Source of the DNA: Istiophorus platypterus
Lineage: Eukaryota > Chordata > Actinopteri > Istiophoriformes > Istiophoridae
NCBI GenBank assembly: GCA_016859345.1
Contig: CM029121.1
Coordinates: 4,259,529 to 4,323,528, forward strand
Direction: 5' to 3'
Length of the DNA: 64,000 nucleotides
The translations under genes were made by a program, and so were the position numbers. The notes below the pieces were generated by a model. The model worked only from the letters and a program-made list of their open reading frames with translations. It was not told the DNA's origin and searched no databases. This document shows, one piece after another, positions 58,225 to 64,000 of this stretch (position 1 is the first letter of the stretch; each line of letters begins with the position of its first letter).

Positions 58225-58290
58225 AGTCAGTCAGAGCTGAAGTAGCATCTTGGATGCGAGGTGAAACATCTTTAATATCTACAATCATTT
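58225..58290 (+). repeat. Interspersed repeat with GGATGCGAGGTGAAAC motif, copy 2
   Basis: CAGTCAGTCAGAGCTGAAGT followed by AGCATCTTGGATGCGAGGTG, AAACATCTTTAATATCTACA. Corresponds, in the opposite orientation, to 57805-57860. Confidence 0.55.
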
Positions 58291-58294
58291 TAAG

Positions 58295-60060
58295 CCGCTC
58301 TTGATTAAATTATTCTCATACTACCAGGGGCTGTTGCTCCCAACAACATAGCTCGTTTTTGTATATTAGAATCTGTGAGTATAGTTTGTATCTATAAGTA
58401 TAGTTTGATAAATATTCGGAGGGGTGTTTATTTTTTAATCATTGTAATGAAGATTAGTTAATATTAAGTAAATTTAAATTGTGTTGTCATTTACCTTTTC
58501 TGAAAATGTATTTTTTCTGAATGAAAGTGAGAATTTTCTTGAACTATATTTACATGCTGAGAAAAATATTGTATTAGGACTTAAGATTTATAAACAAAAA
58601 TGTTGTGTGAACAAAGAAACCTTTTTGAAAGGTCCAGTTTCTAGGAGATAATTATTGTAATACTTTCAATATATCAACTAAAATTCAATCCTTGGCAGCC
58701 TTTTAGATAAAGGCTGAATCATTGTTGATTCATTGACAGGAATGATTCAAAATCTTACAGTTATCAAATGTTAAACATAAAAAAGCACCTTCAATTCTGT
58801 TTCAATGTCAGGTATCAGTGTATATTCCATAGCTCTGCCTGCCCTATTGATTTAATTGTATTTTGCTGTCTGGGTAACTACAGACAGGAGTCTGGAGGTA
58901 AACTCAAGTCTCAGATGTGACAGTGCTTTGTGTGTGTGTCCGCATCCACCTCAACCACCTCCTGGTCACTGTGTCACTGCGTTAATTCATTCAAGAAAAA
59001 AGCCAGCCAGCAATTAGATTGCCGCCATTATATAATATAAATGGGAAAACTGTTTATTGGCATATGAACAAATTTTCAAGAAGATAAGGTTAGTTCTTAA
59101 TGATCCAATCAAATCTCTGCTGACATCTCTTGAAACAAACAATTTCATCAATGACAACCTTTTATAAACTTAAAAATAAGTTTTTTATTATTTTTTTATT
59201 TTTTTCTGTGACCCTGTATAAAAAATGCTGGCCTATAGTCTGAGCCTACTGTGATCAGCTTGGCCTATTGTACTGTGAACCATGGCACAGACCTTCAAAC
59301 ACCATTTGGTTTTCAGCATGAACCTCTAAAGCCCCATAACATGAAATATAAGTTACTACTACCATTTGCAGCTTAAATTGGAGCAGATATAAAATAGAGT
59401 TTAATGTGTCACTTACACTTCTGCTCTTGTGTTTTTGTTTTTTAAAGGCTAAAAAAAGACACCACCCTCCAGACTCTCTGCTCTTATTACAGCAGCATAA
59501 ACTCCACCTCAGCAGGGGAGGCATTTAGCTAATGGTAAATTTAGTCGCTATTTCATTGTTTCTGAGTTGTTAGAATAACTGGCAAATCCCAATAATATAT
59601 CTTCAAAACATAATGAGCACATATTTGTTAATCTGCTTGTATTTTGAAATAATACATTAGAAAAAGATGCTTGTGAAATTGGTGAAATGGTTCTATATTG
59701 TGGACATGTATGTGTTTTGTATCAAAGAGCATAATGAGGTTTTACTGCTTTATTGACATCTTCTGTCAGTTATTCCATCATGCCTGTTCACATTAAGTTA
59801 AGCAACTCCACCACTGACAATTACACTAATGAAACCTATCTAACCCTTTTTAATTATAATTGTTGATGTCCTTCAGTGTGGAGTGAGCTTACTGATTATT
59901 GGAGCATCTGAATCCATCTGAATCTGCCACCAGCTTCACATGGTTTAAGCCATAGCGCCTTGATTGCACTCTTCTGGAGAACTTGAAAAGTGGATACACC
60001 CTGTGGCTTTAGAAAAGGCTCAAACAGAGGCAAATGTCTAGGCTGTGTTAATCACAGTCA
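58295..60060. other. syt9 intron 1, no exon seen
   Basis: AT-rich, no recognised exon. 59250-59520 has an 89-codon minus frame with no family motif. Confidence 0.4.
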
Positions 60061-60069
60061 AACTTATGA

Positions 60070-60935
60070 AAGAAGGAGCAACAATGTTTACAATATTTTT
60101 TTTTTTGACTCAAATATATAGAAAAGGAAATTGGTTTAGAGGTGAATGGTCAGTTTGGTGGTCAGCTGGTGTCCAGTTCAGAGCCACACACAAGAGAATT
60201 GGTTCTGTTCTATTGAGATTTTCCATTGGCGTTACTCTTTCAAAATTAATTGGCACAAACACTTTCTATTGTGTCATCACCGGGGCATTTACAGGCAGCG
60301 TTACTGATATAGTGCCTTTGTTGGTAGATTTACAGAATTTTCACACTCCTTCAGCAAGGTTTCTTCACAAACGCACCTAGCAACAAATCCAGCAACTTCT
60401 TAGACAAACCTCAGTTACTTTCTGTAGAGGAGGATTGCCGGTTTTGCCCTGCAACAAGGGGGTTGGGCTTTCCCTTCCACAGGCACACCTCTCTCTGTGT
60501 TTCATTCAACTGACCTGATGACAGCTGACCTAGACATGACTGAGCCTCCAACTTTCTCTCTGGGTGATCATTTTACAAGTGAATTTAGCCAAAACACGCA
60601 CACAGCAGCACAGCAATAGTCTTCAACTGTGTATGGTGATTTTTGTCAGAGGTTGTGGATGTAGAATCAGGATTTTAGCAGGGCTGAGCAGCAGCTTGGA
60701 AATGGCTTAGTAGTGACTGCTGATAAACAAGTAGTCTTAATGGTCCGTGTTTCAGTCACTGTGTCATACTTGTTCTGTAGTCTGCCAATAGAAATAGAAG
60801 GATATGCTAGAACGGCTTTATGGGGAATTTGGCTGTATTCAAATACTGTGAGCATAGAGAGTGGGAGAGAAGATAACAGATAAAGGGCAGTACAGCCATT
60901 TACTAGACTTTGTCCTAGTCTTTTTTGATCTGTTA
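60070..60935 (+). repeat. Unclassified 0.85-kb interspersed repeat, copy 2
   Basis: Collinear partner of 41880-42765. CAAAATTAATTGGCACAAAC, TGTCATCACCGG, GTAGAGGAGGATTGCCGG, GTTGGGCTTTCCCTTCCACA, GTCTTAATGGTCCGTGTTTC, TCATACTTGTTCTGTAG and GATAAAGGGCAGTACAGCCA all have counterparts in order. It is diverged by scattered substitutions and a few gaps. Confidence 0.7.
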
Positions 60936-60939
60936 TCGA

Positions 60940-63415
60940 GGTGTAATCTTTAGATTCTGTGACGATTTGAATTTTTTTCATAATTCTAATGTTATGAATA
61001 AAGTTTAAAACCAATTAAACTTACTTAGATGAAATAAAATGGATTGAATACACGTTTACATCATTCCCCAATGATGGGGAATTGGTAACACTATTTTTCT
61101 ATACTGTATTGACTTTTTCCAAACTATTCATTTCTCTGTCTGACATGAAGCCCAGAACAACAGTTAATCTAACATCCAAAATGCATTCATAAAACCAAGA
61201 CATTTTATACACATCTCAGTGTCAGCTCTTTTACAAGAATATTTTTATGGTCTCTTAACAAGAAAAAAGGAAGGTATTTCTTTGATGAATGGATTGTGCT
61301 ACCATACTATATACTGTAGGTCAGAAATACTGTAATGTGCTTCAGTAAGCTTAATTCATTTATTCATTTTGCACTTTCTTATAGAGTAATTCCAAGTCCA
61401 CAAAATGATACTACAGTAATTCCAATAAAGGAATAAAGTACAAATGATAAATATTCACAATAAATTCTTGTATAGAATAGCTGAAGCTTATCGAAATACA
61501 ATAGTATTAGTCCAGCCTGTCTTCTGCATTTGGCCAGAAATTCTGATCAACATTACACCTTCTGTGTCCTAGGCTGTACACCTGGGAAATAATCTTTTTT
61601 TGCAGCCAGGTGAAGACATCTAGTATTAATTTCATCTGATCACATGGGTGGGGATTATAAACATTTGACAACCATGTGGAAAAATGACACCATCCTGGGA
61701 TGGGCTGTATACCATGATGAAATGCCACAACGTGTCATAAAATTATAAAATGTTCTAGGTTCCACCTCATTTGCCTCTTCTCCTCACCTGGCCTAAGTCT
61801 TTCATAGAGATCTTCAAGGAATGAAACAGAGTTTTTTCACAATGTTCCACAGTACATTTAGGAATTAGGAGTTTCTGCATTTTATTCCTTCATTACTTTT
61901 AGATGTAGAATAGAGTTAGATGTGAACTGCAGACTGGTGTATAGGAATTGTGTTATGTTTTCGGGTTTTGAATGGTAAAAAATGAATGGTATATAAACAT
62001 GTGAAAATTAGACTGTAAATGCAGTGTTTTGGAGGTCAATGAGTTTGAGTGAATAAACCTAAAAAAAAAAATACATTTTGTGCCAAGACAATGAAAAGTG
62101 ATCCATAGTTTAGACCACAATCACATCTGTAGCATGTTTTGTGTGTGTGTATGTATGTATGTGTTTAAGTTAGAGAGAGACAGAGAGAGAGTTACACAAT
62201 TGTCTGAACTAATTTCAGTCATTTTTACAGAAATCTTTCAGTCCTCTTTCTGCCCAGTATGAGATACTTCATGCATCTATAAATGATTAGTCAAATTGTT
62301 AAGAAAACAGAACTCAGAGATGGTTTTGGATAAAATATTTAAGAAAAATAGTAGAAATAAGTATGCATAGATTTCATGCATTTTCATTCAGTCTCACAGC
62401 GGAACTCTGCTGCAAAAAGTCTTTGAATCTCTGCCCTTTGGTTTCATAATTAAGATTTGAAAATGTACTAAAGGACTGAACTCTAATGGCGTCCATAAAT
62501 TAGCTCATCTCAAACTGGCCCGAGCACTCTCCACCATCCCATTAAGAGATTCTCTCAGCTCCATTAGCATGAAAGGCAAATAATAAACACTTTTAAAGGA
62601 AAATAATATTCAAACACAATAACATTTGGTCTGGTGGCTTCCTAAAATTCAGGCATTCTTTCTCTCTCTTTGAGTGTGATTCAGAATGACTGGCAAAAAA
62701 GGAAAAAAAAAAAAGTTGAAGAAGAAAGCAGTGATGAGAAGGACATAGTCATCTCTTTATGTCTTCCTCTATGGAAGCATCTTACCTCAGGAGACAGTAT
62801 GAGCCTTTTAGTTGAGTTTGTGAAAGGCAGCTTATCAAGAAACACCAATCTACCAGCGACGAACAATATCTGTCCGACTTTAACCTGCAATTATCCAGCA
62901 GTCATGGGAAGAAACCTTTCCTCTGCTAATTGATAACAGCACCATTGTCCTGTATAACCTATAAAGGAGAGATCATATATATACTGTTATGAGCACTATA
63001 TACTTTCATTCATACTTCTTTCAGAGATGCAACCAATAGCATGTATACACTCGCTAAGGACTTTATTAGGAACACCATACTAATATTGGGAAGAGCCTAC
63101 CTTTATGTGTAATGTATATTATTACATAGAATCTGCATTGAAAGTAAAATTTGAGAAATTTAGGAATCACATCATTAACTCTGCATTAACTATAATCTTT
63201 ATTTTGATTTTAAAGATGAAATAAAGATCAACAGTTGCCTATTTACAAATCCAACATATACAGTGCAACATTAGTGTTAATTTTGAGTCATATTTAAGAC
63301 CAGTATTCCATAACTTTTCAGCTCTGTTTTTGTCCTCACCAAGTCTTGAGACAAATATTTTCAAAAATGCTCTGGTTTCTTCATCTGTTCAATGGTTTCT
63401 TTTTCTGTCTGCTGT
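60940..63415. other. syt9 intron 1; candidate conserved block
   Basis: No exon seen. 62390-62660 is repeat-free and contains AATTAGCTCATCTC and CTCCATTAGCATGAAAGGCA. Its composition and homeodomain-type cores look like a conserved non-coding element, by inference only. Minor GT/GA tracts lie at 62139-62192. Confidence 0.3.
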
Positions 63416-63419
63416 TTGG

Positions 63420-63690
63420 TCCTGGGCAGTTAGAGTGCAGTTTTAGGTCTTTTCAATGAAAGTGGCTTTGTGTTGGGGCTGGAAATGACACTGATAAGAA
63501 TGGTGGGAGCGAACCAAAACAGTAAAGTTGCGGGTCTTAAAACCAGAACAATGAACTGAAGGACAATTAATGGTCTGTACAGCTGAGAGGAACTGCAGTT
63601 TTGTGATAATTCTTTGTGGGTTTGTCACTACGAGCAACCCCTTTCACATTAAATATTTTCACTCACTCCAGTAAAGCTGCAGTATTTGCT
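63420..63690 (-). repeat. Interspersed fish repeat, family R1
   Basis: In reverse complement it reads CCCGCAACTTTACTGTTTTG, GTTCGCTCCCACCATTCTTA and TTTCCAGCCCCAACACAAAG. It is the best preserved copy of the family in this window. Confidence 0.65.
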
Positions 63691-64000
63691 AATACAGATC
63701 AAATAGAAGCCAAGTTCTTTGCCGATTTGTCACAATGGAGTTCTTGAGGCATTTGATTTAGGTTACAGTGCACTTGTCTCTTGTTACCACATCTATGTAC
63801 TATTATTCAAACATGTAACACCAAGCATACAAATAATCCATCAGGTGTATCTAGAATAGATTTTAAGAGATGGGGATCTGCTGTATGCAGGAGGAGCAGT
63901 CAGCTTTGATAGAACACTGAATTTAAAGGTCCCTAAATGTAGAGAACTGTTGTTATTTTTTCATTTTTGCAGTTACCATGGATACATGATAATGGGACAT
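63691..64000. other. syt9 intron 1, no exon seen
   Basis: AT-rich end of the window; no recognised feature. Confidence 0.4.

Noticed and set aside
49467..64000. Second syt9 exon (membrane span, D-I-S-V-S-L-L start)
   Set aside because: No plus-strand frame in this interval has a 22-25 residue hydrophobic span followed by the basic/tryptophan-cysteine boundary expected, so it must lie outside.

Overview
This is teleost fish genomic DNA, probably from a percomorph-type fish. It is AT-rich and intron-bearing, with many short microsatellites and a dense mix of decayed transposable elements: Tc1/mariner, L2-like LINEs, a Ty3/gypsy fragment and several fish interspersed repeats. I see no bacterial, viral or organellar gene organisation, no CRISPR array, no rRNA and no intact tRNA.

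Two protein-coding genes can be supported. On the minus strand, 7247 down to 2558 holds a complete eight-exon olfml1 (olfactomedin-like 1) gene. All splice phases join and the product is 403 residues: signal peptide, coiled coil, then C-terminal olfactomedin domain. On the plus strand, 49319-49466 is the first coding exon of syt9 (synaptotagmin 9). It has a TATA-type core promoter candidate just upstream and a (TG)n tract in its 5' leader. The membrane-spanning exon and the C2A/C2B exons are not in the window, so intron 1 is longer than 14.5 kb. OLFML1 and SYT9 are neighbours in mammals, so the linkage is conserved, but here the two genes are divergent (head to head) and about 42 kb apart.

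Layout: 1-260 is a CpG island at the window edge, probably the promoter of a gene to the left. 615-2057 is a decayed Tc1-like transposon. 2.2-7.3 kb is olfml1, one of whose introns is almost filled by a LINE 3' tail. 7.3-48.7 kb is intergenic: microsatellites, L2-like LINE fragments (14.9-16.5, 36.7-37.4 and 37.8-39.7 kb), a gypsy reverse-transcriptase relic (23.6-24.1 kb), LINE linker and endonuclease relics, four copies of one LINE 3' tail, and three very clean short palindromes. 48.7-49.5 kb is the syt9 promoter and first exon. 49.5-64 kb is syt9 intron 1, with a second copy of an unclassified 0.85-kb repeat whose partner lies at 41.9 kb.

The two genes do not form one pathway. Olfml1 is a secreted glycoprotein; synaptotagmin 9 is a calcium sensor for vesicle exocytosis. 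I found no convincing novel biological system. The points most worth checking are the 75-bp perfect-arm palindrome at 40934-41008, the unclassified repeat pair, the overlapping upstream ORF at the syt9 start, the LINE-filled olfml1 intron, and several single-copy intergenic blocks that look like candidate conserved regulatory elements.
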